Origin: Pseudomonas fluorescens | Lineage (GTDB): Bacteria > Pseudomonadota > Gammaproteobacteria > Pseudomonadales > Pseudomonadaceae | Assembly (NCBI RefSeq): GCF_018614655.1 | Contig: NZ_JAGGOG010000003.1 | Location: 62,001 to 126,000, forward strand | DNA length: 64,000 bases | Reading direction: 5' to 3' | Shown: positions 30,682 to 41,420 of the stretch, piece by piece | Numbering within the stretch: the stretch's first letter is position 1 | How the letters are laid out: every line of letters begins with the position of its first letter | Program-made: the position numbers and the translations under genes | The notes under the pieces: generated by a model | Told to the model about the DNA's origin: nothing | The model's database searches: none | The model's input: the letters and a program-made list of their open reading frames with translations, nothing else

Positions 30682-30789
30682 GGTTTTCTCCACTCAAATT
30701 CTGCTTTCGGTTAAGGCCTTCGAGCGACCGGGCCGGACAAGCGGCCCCCGACTGGTTATCATGGCGGCGTTTCTTTGCGGACTGCCACC

Positions 30790-31311
30790 ATGGTTGATTC
30801 TTACGACGACTCCCTCGACGGGGAGAAAAGCAAAACCCAGGTCAAACGCGAGCTGCATGCTCTGGTTGACCTCGGCGAGCGCCTTACAACGCTCAAGCCT
30901 GACTTGCTGGCAAAACTGCCCTTGACCGACGCCATGCGCCGGGCCTTGGCCGATGCGCCCAAGCACACCGCGAATATCGCGCGTAAACGGCACATCATGT
31001 TTATCGGCAAGTTGATGCGCGATCAGGACACTGACGCCATTCTGACTTTGCTCGATCAAATGGATGCCTCCACGCGCCAGTACAACGAACGGTTTCACAA
31101 TCTGGAACGCTGGCGTGACCGCTTGATCGCGGGCGACGACGCCGTTCTGGAGAAGTTCGTCCTGGACTACCCGGATGCCGACCGCCAGCAACTGCGCTCC
31201 CTGATCCGTCAGGCCCAGCACGAACTGGCGCAGAACAAGCCACCGGCCACCAGCCGTAAAATGTTCAAGTACATCCGTGAGCTGGACGAGACTCAACGCG
31301 GCCTGCGCTGA
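30790..31311 (+). CDS. yjgA: YjgA/DarP family ribosome-associated protein
   Basis: A 173-residue protein ([22 protein letters not shown]) of the YjgA/DarP family, found with 50S ribosomal precursors and helping late large-subunit assembly. Helical, charged, with no membrane segment. I chose the ATG at 30790. It is divergent from pmbA and convergent with tldD, with a hairpin at 31322-31344 after it. Confidence 0.9.
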   Translation: MVDSYDDSLDGEKSKTQVKRELHALVDLGERLTTLKPDLLAKLPLTDAMRRALADAPKHTANIARKRHIMFIGKLMRDQDTDAILTLLDQMDASTRQYNERFHNLERWRDRLIAGDDAVLEKFVLDYPDADRQQLRSLIRQAQHELAQNKPPATSRKMFKYIRELDETQRGLR

Positions 31312-31321
31312 TCCTCTTCCC

Positions 31322-31344
31322 CGGGTGGCGGCCTTCGCCACCCG
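31322..31344. terminator. Hairpin between yjgA and tldD
   Basis: CGGGTGGCG and CGCCACCCG form perfect 9-bp arms with loop GCCTT. No T-run follows on either strand, so it may be a weak terminator or an mRNA stabiliser. Confidence 0.5.
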
Positions 31345-31356
31345 AAGCTCCCGTTC

Positions 31357-32799
31357 TTACGACCCAGTGCCACCCACGGTGATCGCATCAATTTTCAAGG
31401 TTGGCTGGCCGACACCCACTGGCACCGACTGCCCATCCTTCCCGCACGTCCCCACACCACTGTCCAGCGCCAGGTCGTTACCGACCATCGACACCTTGCT
31501 CATGGCTTCCGGGCCGTTACCGATCAGCGTTGCCCCTTTGACCGGCGCGGTAATCTTGCCGTCTTCGATCAAATACGCCTCGCTGGTAGAGAACACGAAC
31601 TTGCCGCTGGTGATGTCCACCTGTCCGCCACCGAGGTTGGCGCAGTAGATACCGCGTTTCACCGAGGCGATGATTTCGGCTGGATCGCTTTCGCCACCGA
31701 GCATGTAAGTGTTGGTCATACGCGGCATCGGCAGGTGCGCATAAGACTCACGACGACCATTGCCGGTGCGGGCCACGCCCATCAGGCGGGCGTTGAGCTT
31801 GTCTTGCATGTAGCCCTTGAGCACACCGTTTTCGATCAGGGTGGTGCATTCGGTCGGCGTGCCTTCGTCATCGACGCTCAACGAGCCACGACGCCCGGCC
31901 AACGTGCCGTCATCGACGATAGTGCAGAGTTTGGAGGCAACCATTTCGCCCATGCGACCGCTGTAGGCCGAACTGCCCTTGCGGTTGAAGTCGCCTTCCA
32001 GGCCGTGGCCCACCGCCTCATGCAGCAGCACCCCGGACCAACCCGAGCCCAACACCACCGGCAAGGTACCCGCCGGGGCCGGAATCGCTTCCAGGTTGAC
32101 CAATGCCTGGCGCAGTGCCTCACGGGCATAGCCCATGGCGCGGTCTTCAGTCAGGAAATAACGGTAATCGGTACGCCCGCCACCGCCATGGCCGCCGCGC
32201 TCGCGACGGCCGTTTTGCTCAACGATCACGCTGACGTTAAAACGCACCAATGGCCGCACGTCCGCTGCCAGGCCACCGTCAGTGGACGCCACCAGAATTC
32301 GCTCCCAGACACCGGCCATGCTCACGGTCACTTGCTGGATACGCGGGTCCAGGGCGCGGGTTGCCGCATCCACACGCTTGAGCAGCTCGACCTTTTCGGC
32401 ACGGCTGATCACTTCCAGCGGGTTATCCGGCGCATACAACTGAGCCACATCCTGGGTGCTGAACGCCTGCACCGTACCGTTTTGCCCGGCACGGGAAATC
32501 GAACGAGCCGCACGGGCGGCCAGGCCAAGCGCTTCGAGGGTGATGGCGTTGCTGTAGGCAAAACCGGTTTTCTCACCGGATTGCGCTCGAACACCCACGC
32601 CTTGGTCCAGGTTGAAACTGCCTTCCTTGACGATGCCGTCTTCCAGCGCCCAAGACTCGGAAATCTGCCCCTGGAAGTACAAATCGGCGGCGTCGATACC
32701 CGGCCCGGCCAAATCGCCCAGCACGGTTTGCAAACTTTCGATGGTCACGCCACCGGGCGCCAGGAGGTGTTCACTGACTGAGGACAACAACTCGCTCAT
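31357..32799 (-). CDS. tldD: TldD, zinc metalloprotease
   Basis: A 480-residue protein. The active-site motif HEAVGH is at residues 260-265 in [15 protein letters not shown], the known zinc-binding site of TldD. It works with PmbA to degrade unfolded peptides. It is downstream of the nitrilase gene and is the last gene of the leftward mre-yhdP-tldD group. Confidence 0.96.
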   Translation of the reverse strand: MSELLSSVSEHLLAPGGVTIESLQTVLGDLAGPGIDAADLYFQGQISESWALEDGIVKEGSFNLDQGVGVRAQSGEKTGFAYSNAITLEALGLAARAARSISRAGQNGTVQAFSTQDVAQLYAPDNPLEVISRAEKVELLKRVDAATRALDPRIQQVTVSMAGVWERILVASTDGGLAADVRPLVRFNVSVIVEQNGRRERGGHGGGGRTDYRYFLTEDRAMGYAREALRQALVNLEAIPAPAGTLPVVLGSGWSGVLLHEAVGHGLEGDFNRKGSSAYSGRMGEMVASKLCTIVDDGTLAGRRGSLSVDDEGTPTECTTLIENGVLKGYMQDKLNARLMGVARTGNGRRESYAHLPMPRMTNTYMLGGESDPAEIIASVKRGIYCANLGGGQVDITSGKFVFSTSEAYLIEDGKITAPVKGATLIGNGPEAMSKVSMVGNDLALDSGVGTCGKDGQSVPVGVGQPTLKIDAITVGGTGS

Positions 32800-32818
32800 A
32801 GGTTTGGCCTTAAATTCA

Positions 32819-33664
32819 TCATTCTGAAGCAGGTCGCTGCGCGCCCTGCGAGAAAAAGCGCCGATGGTTCACCACCGGCATGCGCGCCCGTATCGACGCC
32901 TGTTCACTGCTATCGCGCTCGGCCAGCAACACCGCTTCGCCTTGATCCTGTTGTGTCAGTACTCGCCCCCAGGGGTCGATAATCGCCGCGTGACCGAAGG
33001 TTTCCCTTGGCCCTGGATGTACGCCGCCTTGAGCGGCCGCCAGCAGGTAACACTGGGTTTCGATGGCCCTGGCACGAATCAATACGTCCCAATGTGCAGC
33101 CCCGGTCACCGCCGTAAACGCCGACGGTGCGCTAATCAATTCAGCCCCGGCAGCACGTAATTCGCTGTACAGCTCCGGGAAACGCAAGTCGTAACAAACC
33201 GTCAGCCCCAGCCGACCCACCGGCGTATCCGCTACCACCACCTGACTACCGTAAGCATAGTCATCGGATTCTCGATAACGACCCCGGGTGTCGGCCACGT
33301 CAACATCAAACAAATGCAGCTTGTCGTAACGGGCGACGATTGCGCCGTGCTCATCGATCAACAACGAGCAAGCATTGGACTTCGCCTTCGGCTGCCCCTC
33401 GGGCGGCAACGGTAAAGTGCCCGCCACTATCCATAAGGTGAGGTCGCGGGCGGTCTGTTTCAACCAGGGCAGGATCGGGCCTTCGCCCAAAGCCTCGGCA
33501 CGGCCGATATCGGCAACGTCACGACGGCCCATGGCAGCGAAGTTCTCCGGCAGGACCGCCAGCCGAGCACCGCCGGCGGCAGCCTGTTCAAGCAGACGCC
33601 GTGCCTGGGCCAGGTTGGCCAGCACGTCGCTCTGGCTGACCATTTGAATGACTGCGATGGACAT
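32819..33664 (-). CDS. Carbon-nitrogen hydrolase (nitrilase superfamily)
   Basis: A 281-residue enzyme of the nitrilase superfamily. The catalytic triad is visible: Glu in [11 protein letters not shown] (near residue 42), Lys in [10 protein letters not shown] (near residue 114) and Cys in [13 protein letters not shown] (near residue 154). It is closest in layout to the YbeM/Nit1 group (deaminated glutathione amidase), but the substrate is not proved. I chose the ATG at 33664. It lies between yhdP and tldD. Confidence 0.88.
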   Translation of the reverse strand: MSIAVIQMVSQSDVLANLAQARRLLEQAAAGGARLAVLPENFAAMGRRDVADIGRAEALGEGPILPWLKQTARDLTLWIVAGTLPLPPEGQPKAKSNACSLLIDEHGAIVARYDKLHLFDVDVADTRGRYRESDDYAYGSQVVVADTPVGRLGLTVCYDLRFPELYSELRAAGAELISAPSAFTAVTGAAHWDVLIRARAIETQCYLLAAAQGGVHPGPRETFGHAAIIDPWGRVLTQQDQGEAVLLAERDSSEQASIRARMPVVNHRRFFSQGAQRPASE

Positions 33665-33752
33665 GACGGGCTCCTGCGTTCGAGACGTAATGGACCATGA
33701 CACTATAAGGGCGGTCACCGCACCTCTGTACCTCGGCAGCGGCTACAGGCGC

Positions 33753-36700
33753 TTATCGTGACTTTTCAAATGGCTTGTCGAAGGTGATTTTCGGGTCCTT
33801 CCAAGGACCTTGCACCGTGTATTGCACGCTGGCGAAGCGAGAAACCCGGTCCCCTATCAGCTTGTCAATCAAAAACAGCGCCCCACCAATAGCCGGCGCC
33901 CCGACAATCAGCGCCGCAATCGGCAGGTTGTTGGTCACCGGCAAGGTCACCAGCAGCTTGGCATCGACCCGATCAGCCACCAGGTCCAGGGTACCGTTAA
34001 TCTCCAGGTTGGTGGACGGCCCGGTCATGGTGATTGGCTCACGGGTGACAAACACGCCGTTACTGGCCGCCAGCAAGCCCTTGACCCGGTCATAACTCAA
34101 ACCTTTGCCGAGCAAGTCGGAAAAGTCCAGGCGCAGGCGTCGACCAATGGAGTTGAAGTTCAGCAGACCAAACACCCGCAGGGCCTGGGCTCCACCTTCC
34201 ACCTCAACGAACTGGCCTTTGCGGAAACTGGCGTCCAGGCTGCCGGAGAAACGCTTGGGCCCGACCCAGGCCGGAGAACCCGGCCAGCGCCCGTCCACAT
34301 CCAGGTGGAAATCCTCGCTGGTCACGGTCGGAGCAAAACCCCAGCCCTTGAGCACATCAGCGATGTTCTTGCCATCCAGACGGCCCTTGTACCAACTGCT
34401 GCTGGCGCCCGGCGCACCTTCCCAGCCACCGGCGCCTTTCAATTGCATGCCCTTGAGACCCAGGTCGAGGCTATTGAAGGCCATGCCCTTGGCCGTCGGC
34501 CGCACCTTCAGCGACCAGGCACCAATCAAGTCAGGCCCCTGGAACAATTGGTCAATGGCGATATCCAGTGCCGGGATCTGCTTGGGATCCACATCCGCCA
34601 GCGGGTCTGGCGCATTTTCATCGGCCTGCACCGAGGGGTCGACCGCCGGCAACTTCACGTACTGCAAGTTGACCGCGATCGGTGCACCTTTGGCATCCGG
34701 CAACCCCACAGTGCCTTTGGCTTGCTGGCTGTCGAGTTGCAAAGCCCATGCCGCTGGCTTGCGATCCAACAGCAACGTGACCTGATCGAACTGAGTGCCA
34801 AAACCGGTCAGTTTGCCGACCTTGAAGTTCGCACCGCTCAACAGTTGCTTGGCACTGCCGCCCGGGTCATTGCCGGCATAGCGATCCGCCAGTTTTTTCC
34901 ACGGGTCGATATCCAGCTCTGACAGTACCCCGCGAATGCGCAAACCTTTGGCGCTTGGCAACAGCGCATCGCCGTCACCCAGAAACAGCTCACCGCGACC
35001 GTCGGCGAAATTATCCGCCGGGGCAGCAAAGGTAAAGTTGGCCAGCTCGCCATAATCAAACCAGTAGCGCCGTTCCTTGCCCTGCAAGGTCATGCGGAAC
35101 ACGGTGTCGCGCCCTTGGCTGGCGGGCATGCCGAATGGTGCCGGCAGATCAACCACCACGCCCTTGAGGTTAGAGCTGACCATCAACTGACTGTCGGCGC
35201 CGTCCAGGTTCAATTGCAGTTGGTAAGGGATATCGCCTGAGACCGGCAATGGCTGGCTGACCTTGAGCCAGTCGGTCAGTTTCTCGACCGCCACCTGGCC
35301 CTTGGCAGTGACCCGGGTACTGAGATTGCCCGGTTTACCATCGGCAAAAATCTGCGCGGTGATCGGTCGGTCAAACGCCTGGGCACTGATGTTCTGACCG
35401 CTGAGACCCTTGGCGGTGTCGAAGCGGAAGTCACCCTTGAGCTGACTCAGATCCAGCGTTGGCTCGGCCAACTGCAGCCGTGCCTTGTCGGTCTTGAAGT
35501 CCACCACAATCTTGGGTTCGACGTCCTTGGCCAATGGAATATCCAGATCCAGTTTGCCCTGCAAATCGCCCTCGCCTTTCCAGCCGGCAAAGGTCGATGC
35601 CGTACCAATCGGCGCTTCCTGGAGAATTTTCAGACCATCGCCCAAGCCACCGGCAAAACCACCGGTCAGCAGCAGATGACTGTCCTGCCCTTTGGGTACG
35701 TGAGGGATATTGACGTAGATGTCCTTGACCTTGGTGTCGAGCAACTGCCCCTTGCTGGCCAGGATGCGCACGCCGGGCTCTTCGACAAACACTTCACCCG
35801 CGACCTTGCTGACATGAGGCCAGCCGGGCTGGAAGGCCAATTCGGCATCATGCACCTTGAAAAACAGGCTGATATTGCGCGCGGCCGTCGGGGCGTCGTG
35901 GTTCAACGACCCCTGATACTGGAAAAAGCCTTGATCCACAGCGCCCTTGAGAACCGCCGTACGCAGCCATTCGTCCAACGCCGGGCTCAGGACTGCCGGC
36001 AGGTATTTGGAAGTAAAACGCCCATCGCCATCGACCATGCCGACACGCAGGTCCATGTAGTCTTCCTGGCTATGGTCAAAATGCAGGCGAATCAAGAAGT
36101 CGGCAGCCACCTTGCCTTCTTCTCCAAGCACCTTGATATACGGTGCGATCAGGGTGAAGCCCTCTTTATCCAGCTTCCAGGTCAGTCGTGCATTGGCCTG
36201 GATGTACTGCCAGGGCTTGGCGAAGATCGGGAACAGGTGCAGGGAGAAATCCTTGCTGTCCATGCGCAGTTCGCCATGTCCCAAATCGCCGCTGATACTG
36301 CCGGTGACATTGCGAGCAGCCGGAGCGCCAAAATAGGCGTCGAAGCCGATCCGATCGAGGTTGGCGGCAAAACTCACTTTCTGGTCGGTGGTGTCCTGGG
36401 GACGATAATCCGCCAGTACATTGCGCAAGGTCCCGGTCGCCTTCAGGTGCTCCACCGCCTTGGCAGCGCCTTCCGGCAGGGGGGCCAGGGCATTGAGCAA
36501 GGGCGTGATGGGCGTCAGGTCCAGACGATCAGCCTGCAGATTCCAGACTTCCTGAGCATTGCCCGTGGCCAATGTCTGCTGCAATTGCAGACGCGACTCC
36601 CAGCGAGTCTCCCCCAGGTTCATCGCCAGGGAGTCGAAGAGCACCTTGAGACCGCCATCACTGCGCTGCACATAGGCGGTCAGTGCCAGATTCTCGATAT

Positions 36701-37568
36701 GCGTCGGTTTGCGATCGGCATAGCTGACGCGCAATTGCGGGGCATTGAGGCGGGCGACAGCGCTTTGCACCGTGCCTTGGCTCCAGTTCAGCCAGAACTC
36801 GCCACCGGCCTTGAGTTCGCTGAGCTTCCATTGCTGGGTCAGTTTTGCCGGGATCCAGCGAGCCCAGTCACTCTGGGGCAGGCTCAGGTAAGCCTGAACC
36901 TCTGCGTACTTCCATTGGTCGGCCTTGATCCGGGTGCGCAGGTTCAGCGCCAGGGGCTGGCCATCCGGCAAGGTCAACCGCGCATCGAGGCGTTGACGAG
37001 AGGCACCGGTTTGCAGGTTCACGCCGACATACGTAAGGGTGACTGGCGCCTGGCCGAACGGCTGCAAGGTCACTTGGCTATCGAGCAGCGACAGTTGCGA
37101 CACCATTTGCATGCGTGTGAACAACTGCTGCGGATCCAGCGGTTGGTCGTCCTGCACCGGCAGGCCTTGCAGCGCCCAATGGCCGTCTTTGTCCTCTTTG
37201 ACGCTGACCTGCAAGCCACTGACTTCCAAGTGTGCGATACGCACTTCCCACGCCAGCAGGCTGGCCCAGACATCCGGCACCACTTGCACCTGGTCCAGGC
37301 GTAGTGCACTGCTGCCCTCTCCGACCATCACATCGTGAGCCAACAACACAGGCGCAAAGCCACTCCAGCGCCCTTCCAGGCTGCCAATGCTCAAGGGCAT
37401 ATCCACAGCGGCACGTGCCTTGGCTTCGATTTCACCCCGGTATTCCGCCACCAACGGCGTCAACTCACGGCCCAGGCTGACATAGACCGCTGCCAGAACC
37501 AGCAGCAAGGCGCACAGGCCAAGGCCCCAGCGGGTCAATGCGGCAAAAAAGCGTATCAGACGCTCCAT
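33753..37568 (-). CDS. yhdP: YhdP, AsmA-like envelope phospholipid transport protein
   Basis: A 1271-residue protein. One N-terminal membrane helix (FFAALTRWGLGLCALLLVLAAVYV) is followed by a long periplasmic region that is mostly beta structure, and a C-terminal hydrophobic stretch (NLPIAALIVGAPAIGGALFL) lies near residue 1226. This is the AsmA/VPS13-like lipid-transfer family; YhdP, TamB and YdbH help move phospholipids to the outer membrane. Together with mla and lpt in the same window this shows a large outer-membrane biogenesis load. It is 75 bp after rng. Confidence 0.93.
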   Translation of the reverse strand: MERLIRFFAALTRWGLGLCALLLVLAAVYVSLGRELTPLVAEYRGEIEAKARAAVDMPLSIGSLEGRWSGFAPVLLAHDVMVGEGSSALRLDQVQVVPDVWASLLAWEVRIAHLEVSGLQVSVKEDKDGHWALQGLPVQDDQPLDPQQLFTRMQMVSQLSLLDSQVTLQPFGQAPVTLTYVGVNLQTGASRQRLDARLTLPDGQPLALNLRTRIKADQWKYAEVQAYLSLPQSDWARWIPAKLTQQWKLSELKAGGEFWLNWSQGTVQSAVARLNAPQLRVSYADRKPTHIENLALTAYVQRSDGGLKVLFDSLAMNLGETRWESRLQLQQTLATGNAQEVWNLQADRLDLTPITPLLNALAPLPEGAAKAVEHLKATGTLRNVLADYRPQDTTDQKVSFAANLDRIGFDAYFGAPAARNVTGSISGDLGHGELRMDSKDFSLHLFPIFAKPWQYIQANARLTWKLDKEGFTLIAPYIKVLGEEGKVAADFLIRLHFDHSQEDYMDLRVGMVDGDGRFTSKYLPAVLSPALDEWLRTAVLKGAVDQGFFQYQGSLNHDAPTAARNISLFFKVHDAELAFQPGWPHVSKVAGEVFVEEPGVRILASKGQLLDTKVKDIYVNIPHVPKGQDSHLLLTGGFAGGLGDGLKILQEAPIGTASTFAGWKGEGDLQGKLDLDIPLAKDVEPKIVVDFKTDKARLQLAEPTLDLSQLKGDFRFDTAKGLSGQNISAQAFDRPITAQIFADGKPGNLSTRVTAKGQVAVEKLTDWLKVSQPLPVSGDIPYQLQLNLDGADSQLMVSSNLKGVVVDLPAPFGMPASQGRDTVFRMTLQGKERRYWFDYGELANFTFAAPADNFADGRGELFLGDGDALLPSAKGLRIRGVLSELDIDPWKKLADRYAGNDPGGSAKQLLSGANFKVGKLTGFGTQFDQVTLLLDRKPAAWALQLDSQQAKGTVGLPDAKGAPIAVNLQYVKLPAVDPSVQADENAPDPLADVDPKQIPALDIAIDQLFQGPDLIGAWSLKVRPTAKGMAFNSLDLGLKGMQLKGAGGWEGAPGASSSWYKGRLDGKNIADVLKGWGFAPTVTSEDFHLDVDGRWPGSPAWVGPKRFSGSLDASFRKGQFVEVEGGAQALRVFGLLNFNSIGRRLRLDFSDLLGKGLSYDRVKGLLAASNGVFVTREPITMTGPSTNLEINGTLDLVADRVDAKLLVTLPVTNNLPIAALIVGAPAIGGALFLIDKLIGDRVSRFASVQYTVQGPWKDPKITFDKPFEKSR

Positions 37569-37643
37569 GTCAGGCGACCCTCAAGACGGTAATCGGACGG
37601 CAGATCATGGTCTGCCCGTCTCGCTGAAAAAAACATACGCGAA

Positions 37644-39101
37644 TCAGAGCAGCACCACGTCGTATTGTTCCTGTGAATACATGGTTTCAACCTGGAAGCG
37701 AATCGTGCGTCCGATGAAGCCTTCCAGCTCCGCCACATTGCCTGACTCTTCGTCCAGCAGCCGGTCGACCACTTTCTGATTGGCCAACACCCTATAGCCC
37801 TCAGCCTGATAAGCGCGTGCCTCTCGGAGAATTTCCCGGAAAATCTCGTAGCAAACCGTCTCCGGGGTTTTCAACTTTCCGCGCCCCTGGCAACTGCTGC
37901 AGGGTTCGCACAACACTTGTTCGAGACTTTCGCGGGTGCGCTTGCGGGTCATCTGCACCAGGCCCAACTCGGTAATCCCGATAATGTTGGTCTTGGCGTG
38001 GTCGCGCTCCAACTGCTTCTCGAGGGTGCGCAACACCTGGCGCTGGTGCTCTTCATCTTCCATGTCGATGAAGTCGATGATGATGATCCCGCCCAGATTG
38101 CGCAGACGCAGTTGGCGAGCAATCGCGGTGGCGGCTTCGAGGTTGGTCTTGAAGATGGTTTCTTCGAGATTGCGATGGCCGACAAAGGCCCCCGTGTTGA
38201 CGTCGATGGTGCTCATCGCTTCCGCGGGGTCTACCACCAGGTAACCGCCGGACTTGAGCGGCACTTTGCGCTCCAGGGCCTTCTGGATTTCGTCCTCGAC
38301 ACCATATAGGTCGAAGATCGGACGCTCGCCAGGGTAGTGTTCCAGGCGATCGGCAATTTCCGGCATCAGTTCGGCGACGAATTGCGTGGTGCGCTGGAAG
38401 GTTTCCCGCGAGTCGATGCGAATTTTCTCTATTTTCGGACTGACCAGGTCGCGCAGCGTGCGCAGGGCCAGGCCCAGGTCTTCATAGATAACGCTCGGGG
38501 CGCTAATGGTTTTGATCTGCGCGTCGATTTGATCCCAAAGACGCCGCAGGTAGCGGATGTCCATGAGGATTTCATCAGCGCCGGCACCTTCGGCGGCGGT
38601 GCGCAAGATGAAACCACCGGCCTCTTTGATGCCTTCCAGGGCCACACAATCACTGACCACCTTCTTCAGGCGTTCACGTTCGGCTTCGTCTTCGATCTTC
38701 AGGGAAATGCCGACATGAGCCGTACGCGGCATGTACACCAGGTAACGGGAAGGAATCGACAGCTGGGTCGTCAACCGCGCGCCCTTGGAGCCAATCGGGT
38801 CCTTGGTGACTTGCACCACCAGGCTTTGCCCTTCGTGCACCAGGGCACTGATGCTTTCGACGGCCGGGCCTTCGCGCAAGGAAATTTCCGAGGCATGGAT
38901 AAACGCGGCGCGGTCCAGGCCGATATCGACAAACGCCGCCTGCATGCCCGGCAACACGCGCACCACCTTGCCTTTATAGATATTGCCGACGATCCCGCGC
39001 TTCTGGGTCCGCTCGACATGCACTTCTTGCAAAACACCGTTTTCTACCACCGCCACGCGTGATTCCATCGGCGTGATATTGATCAGAATCTCTTCACTCA
39101 T
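37644..39101 (-). CDS. rng: Ribonuclease G
   Basis: A 485-residue endoribonuclease of the RNase E/G family. It starts MSEEILINITPMESRVAVVENG. The N-terminal S1 RNA-binding domain is followed by the catalytic Asp motif (IDFIDMEDEEHQRQVLRTLE near residue 308), and the zinc-link motif CEPCSSCQGRG is near residue 405. It processes 16S rRNA and some mRNAs. I chose the ATG at 39101 by the family start. It lies downstream of maf in the mre operon. Confidence 0.96.
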   Translation of the reverse strand: MSEEILINITPMESRVAVVENGVLQEVHVERTQKRGIVGNIYKGKVVRVLPGMQAAFVDIGLDRAAFIHASEISLREGPAVESISALVHEGQSLVVQVTKDPIGSKGARLTTQLSIPSRYLVYMPRTAHVGISLKIEDEAERERLKKVVSDCVALEGIKEAGGFILRTAAEGAGADEILMDIRYLRRLWDQIDAQIKTISAPSVIYEDLGLALRTLRDLVSPKIEKIRIDSRETFQRTTQFVAELMPEIADRLEHYPGERPIFDLYGVEDEIQKALERKVPLKSGGYLVVDPAEAMSTIDVNTGAFVGHRNLEETIFKTNLEAATAIARQLRLRNLGGIIIIDFIDMEDEEHQRQVLRTLEKQLERDHAKTNIIGITELGLVQMTRKRTRESLEQVLCEPCSSCQGRGKLKTPETVCYEIFREILREARAYQAEGYRVLANQKVVDRLLDEESGNVAELEGFIGRTIRFQVETMYSQEQYDVVLL

Positions 39102-39171
39102 GGCTGGGTCTCGTTCAGGCGTTTTCACAATAGTGACCGATCGCTTAAGGCTTGGCGCTGAAATACGGCGT

Positions 39172-39768
39172 TTAGCGCACGGTAAGGTTTTGCCAACAGG
39201 GTATGCCGAATTGGCCCAGCAGTTCCGCGGTTTCGCACACAGGCAGGCCGACAACGGCGGAGTAGCTGCCATTGAGCCCGGCCACAAACACCGCGCCCAG
39301 CCCTTGGATAGCATAGCCGCCCGCCTTGTCTTGGGGTTCGCCGCTGTGCCAGTAAGTGGTGGCTTCGTCTGCCGATATCTTGCGAAACCGCACGCGACTG
39401 CTCACCAGCCGCGTTTCGCAACGCTGACCATCAAGCAGGGCGATGGCGGTAAGAACTTCATGTTCACGATCAGAAAGGGCCAGCAACATGGCCAGGGCGT
39501 CAGCCTGATCCAACGGCTTGCCGAGGATCTGACCGTCGAGGATCACGGCGGTATCGGCGCCCAGTACACAGGCGCCCGAAGTATTCGCCAACGCTGCACT
39601 CCCCGCCGCCGCCTTGCCACGGGCAAGGCGCTCGACATAGGACGTCGCAGGCTCATCGGTCAGGGGAGTTTCATCAATGGCGGCGCCAACCACAGTGAAA
39701 GGCACACCGATCTGGGTCAGCAGCTCACGCCGCCGGGGGGATCCGGAGGCCAGATAAAGCGAATTCAT
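39172..39768 (-). CDS. maf: Maf family nucleotide pyrophosphatase (YhdE type)
   Basis: A 198-residue protein of the Maf/Ham1 family that hydrolyses dTTP, UTP or modified nucleotides. The N-terminal motif [14 protein letters not shown] and the block [16 protein letters not shown] are both intact. I chose the ATG at 39768 ([13 protein letters not shown]). It lies between mreD and rng as in other gammaproteobacteria. Confidence 0.94.
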   Translation of the reverse strand: MNSLYLASGSPRRRELLTQIGVPFTVVGAAIDETPLTDEPATSYVERLARGKAAAGSAALANTSGACVLGADTAVILDGQILGKPLDQADALAMLLALSDREHEVLTAIALLDGQRCETRLVSSRVRFRKISADEATTYWHSGEPQDKAGGYAIQGLGAVFVAGLNGSYSAVVGLPVCETAELLGQFGIPCWQNLTVR

Positions 39769-39819
39769 TCCAGACTCTCCCTGTAGAGTTTGATAACCAG
39801 GCAGAGCCTCGAGATCCAT

Positions 39820-40308
39820 TCAATTGATTTTGTAGCGGTGACGCAACCCACGCAGGCCAAAACTGATCCAGGGCCACAACAACGCGCTGACCAGTGCCGG
39901 CAGCACCAACGCCAGCGTCGGCTGGCGATTGCCAGTCAAAGCACTGAGCCATAGCTGTACCAGCTGGGCCAGCCCGAATATCACCAGGATCACCAGGCAC
40001 TGTTGCCACATCGGGAACATGCGTAAACGCTGTTGCAGCGACAGTACCAGAAAGGTAATCAACGTCAGGATCAACGCGTTCTGGCCGAGCAAGGTGCCGT
40101 ACAGCACATCCTCAGCCAGCCCCAGGCACATCGCTGTGACCATGCCGACCTTGTGGGGCAGTGTCAGGGACCAGAATGCCAGCAACAGCGCCAGCCACAG
40201 CGGGCGCAGGATCTCCATGAACTGCGGTAACGGCGAAACGCTGAGCAGCAAGCCAATGGCGAAGGTCAGCCAGACGATCCAGCCATTGCGCGAATGAGTA
40301 CCGGCCAT
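39820..40308 (-). CDS. mreD: MreD, rod-shape protein
   Basis: A 162-residue polytopic inner-membrane protein with about five hydrophobic segments (IVWLTFAIGLLLSVSPL, LWLALLLAFWSLTLPHKVGMVTAMCLG and others). It acts with MreC, MreB, RodZ, PBP2 and RodA in the elongasome. It overlaps the mreC stop by one base (ATG within the TAATG overlap). Confidence 0.92.
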   Translation of the reverse strand: MAGTHSRNGWIVWLTFAIGLLLSVSPLPQFMEILRPLWLALLLAFWSLTLPHKVGMVTAMCLGLAEDVLYGTLLGQNALILTLITFLVLSLQQRLRMFPMWQQCLVILVIFGLAQLVQLWLSALTGNRQPTLALVLPALVSALLWPWISFGLRGLRHRYKIN

Positions 40309-41420
40309 TATTCCTCCCTCTGCCGAGTGGTTGCCGGGGCCGCCGTTGGTGGCTTGGTGACGGCAGGCGCAGCTGCGGGTGGTTTGGCCGCGGCCGGCGT
40401 CGTCGTGGGCTTGACGGGGCGCACAGGGCTGGCCGGCGTGGCTACCGGGGCCGCGGGCGTGACCGGGGCGGCTGCCGGTGCCGGTGCAACAGGCGCGGCG
40501 GGTTTCGGCACGGTTGCCGGAATAATCGGCGTGATGCCGTTTTGCTTGTCTTCCGCTTCCTGGGCCTGGGCAGCTTCGTTGGCGCGCTCTTCGGGGGTTC
40601 GGTTGTCGCTGAATACCAACAGCAGGTAACGACTGCGGTTCAACGCGGCGGTCGGCACGGCACGGACAATGGCGAATGGTTGGCCGGAATCGTGGATCAC
40701 TTCCTTGACCGTCGCCACCGGGTAGCCTGCCGGGAAACGCTGCCCCAGGCCGGAGCTGACCAACAGGTCGCCTTCCTTGATATCAGCGGTGTCTGCTACA
40801 TGGCGCAATTCCAGGCGCTCAGGATTGCCAGTACCGCTGGCAATCGCCCGCAAACCGTTACGGTTGACCTGCACCGGAATGCTGTGGGTCGTGTCGGTGA
40901 GCAAGAGGACGCGGGAGGTATACGGCATCAACTCCACCACCTGGCCCATCAAGCCACGAGCATCGAGCACCGGCTGGCCAAGGACCACGCCGTCGCGCTC
41001 ACCCTTGTTGATGATGATGCGATGGGTGAAGGGATTGGGGTCCATGCCGATCAACTCGGCCACTTCGACCTTCTCGTTAACCAGCGCGGAAGAGTTGAGC
41101 AACTCGCGCAGCCGAACGTTCTGCTCGGTGAGGGCCGCCAACTTTTGCATGCGCCCCTGCAGCAGCAGGTTTTCGGTCTTGAGTTTTTCGTTTTCGGCGA
41201 CCAGCTCGGTACGGCTGCCAAACTGGCTGGCCACACCTTGCCATAACCGTTGCGGCAGGTCAGTGATCCAGTAGGACTGCATCAGTACCAGCGACATCTG
41301 GCTACGCACTGGCTTGAGCAGTGTGAAGCGGGCATCGACCACCATCAGCGCGACCGATAGCACGACCAGCACCAACAGGCGCACGCCCAATGAGGGGCCT
41401 TTGGCGAAAAGCGGTTTAAT
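40308..41420 (-). CDS. mreC: MreC, rod-shape protein, apparent ATT start codon
   Basis: A periplasmic, membrane-anchored elongasome scaffold protein of about 370 residues. An N-terminal membrane helix (LLVLVVLSVALMVVDA) and a coiled-coil segment (ELVAENEKLKTENLLLQGRMQKL) are followed by the beta-domain (VVLGQPVLDARGLMGQVVEL). The tail from about residue 300 is an Ala/Pro/Thr-rich low-complexity stretch. The frame has no ATG, GTG or TTG before position 41390. The only good ribosome site (GGGAGGAG, 41427-41434) is 6 bases before ATT at 41420. From there the protein reads IKPLFAKGPSLGVRLL, matching the MKPIFSRGPSLQIRL start of E. coli MreC. A TTG at 41390 would remove 10 of these residues. Confidence 0.9.
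   Translation of the reverse strand: MKPLFAKGPSLGVRLLVLVVLSVALMVVDARFTLLKPVRSQMSLVLMQSYWITDLPQRLWQGVASQFGSRTELVAENEKLKTENLLLQGRMQKLAALTEQNVRLRELLNSSALVNEKVEVAELIGMDPNPFTHRIIINKGERDGVVLGQPVLDARGLMGQVVELMPYTSRVLLLTDTTHSIPVQVNRNGLRAIASGTGNPERLELRHVADTADIKEGDLLVSSGLGQRFPAGYPVATVKEVIHDSGQPFAIVRAVPTAALNRSRYLLLVFSDNRTPEERANEAAQAQEAEDKQNGITPIIPATVPKPAAPVAPAPAAAPVTPAAPVATPASPVRPVKPTTTPAAAKPPAAAPAVTKPPTAAPATTRQREE

Noticed and set aside
35676..37304. 542-codon frame opposite yhdP
   Set aside because: Antisense of a long beta-rich gene with G+C-biased third positions. No start signal or motif.
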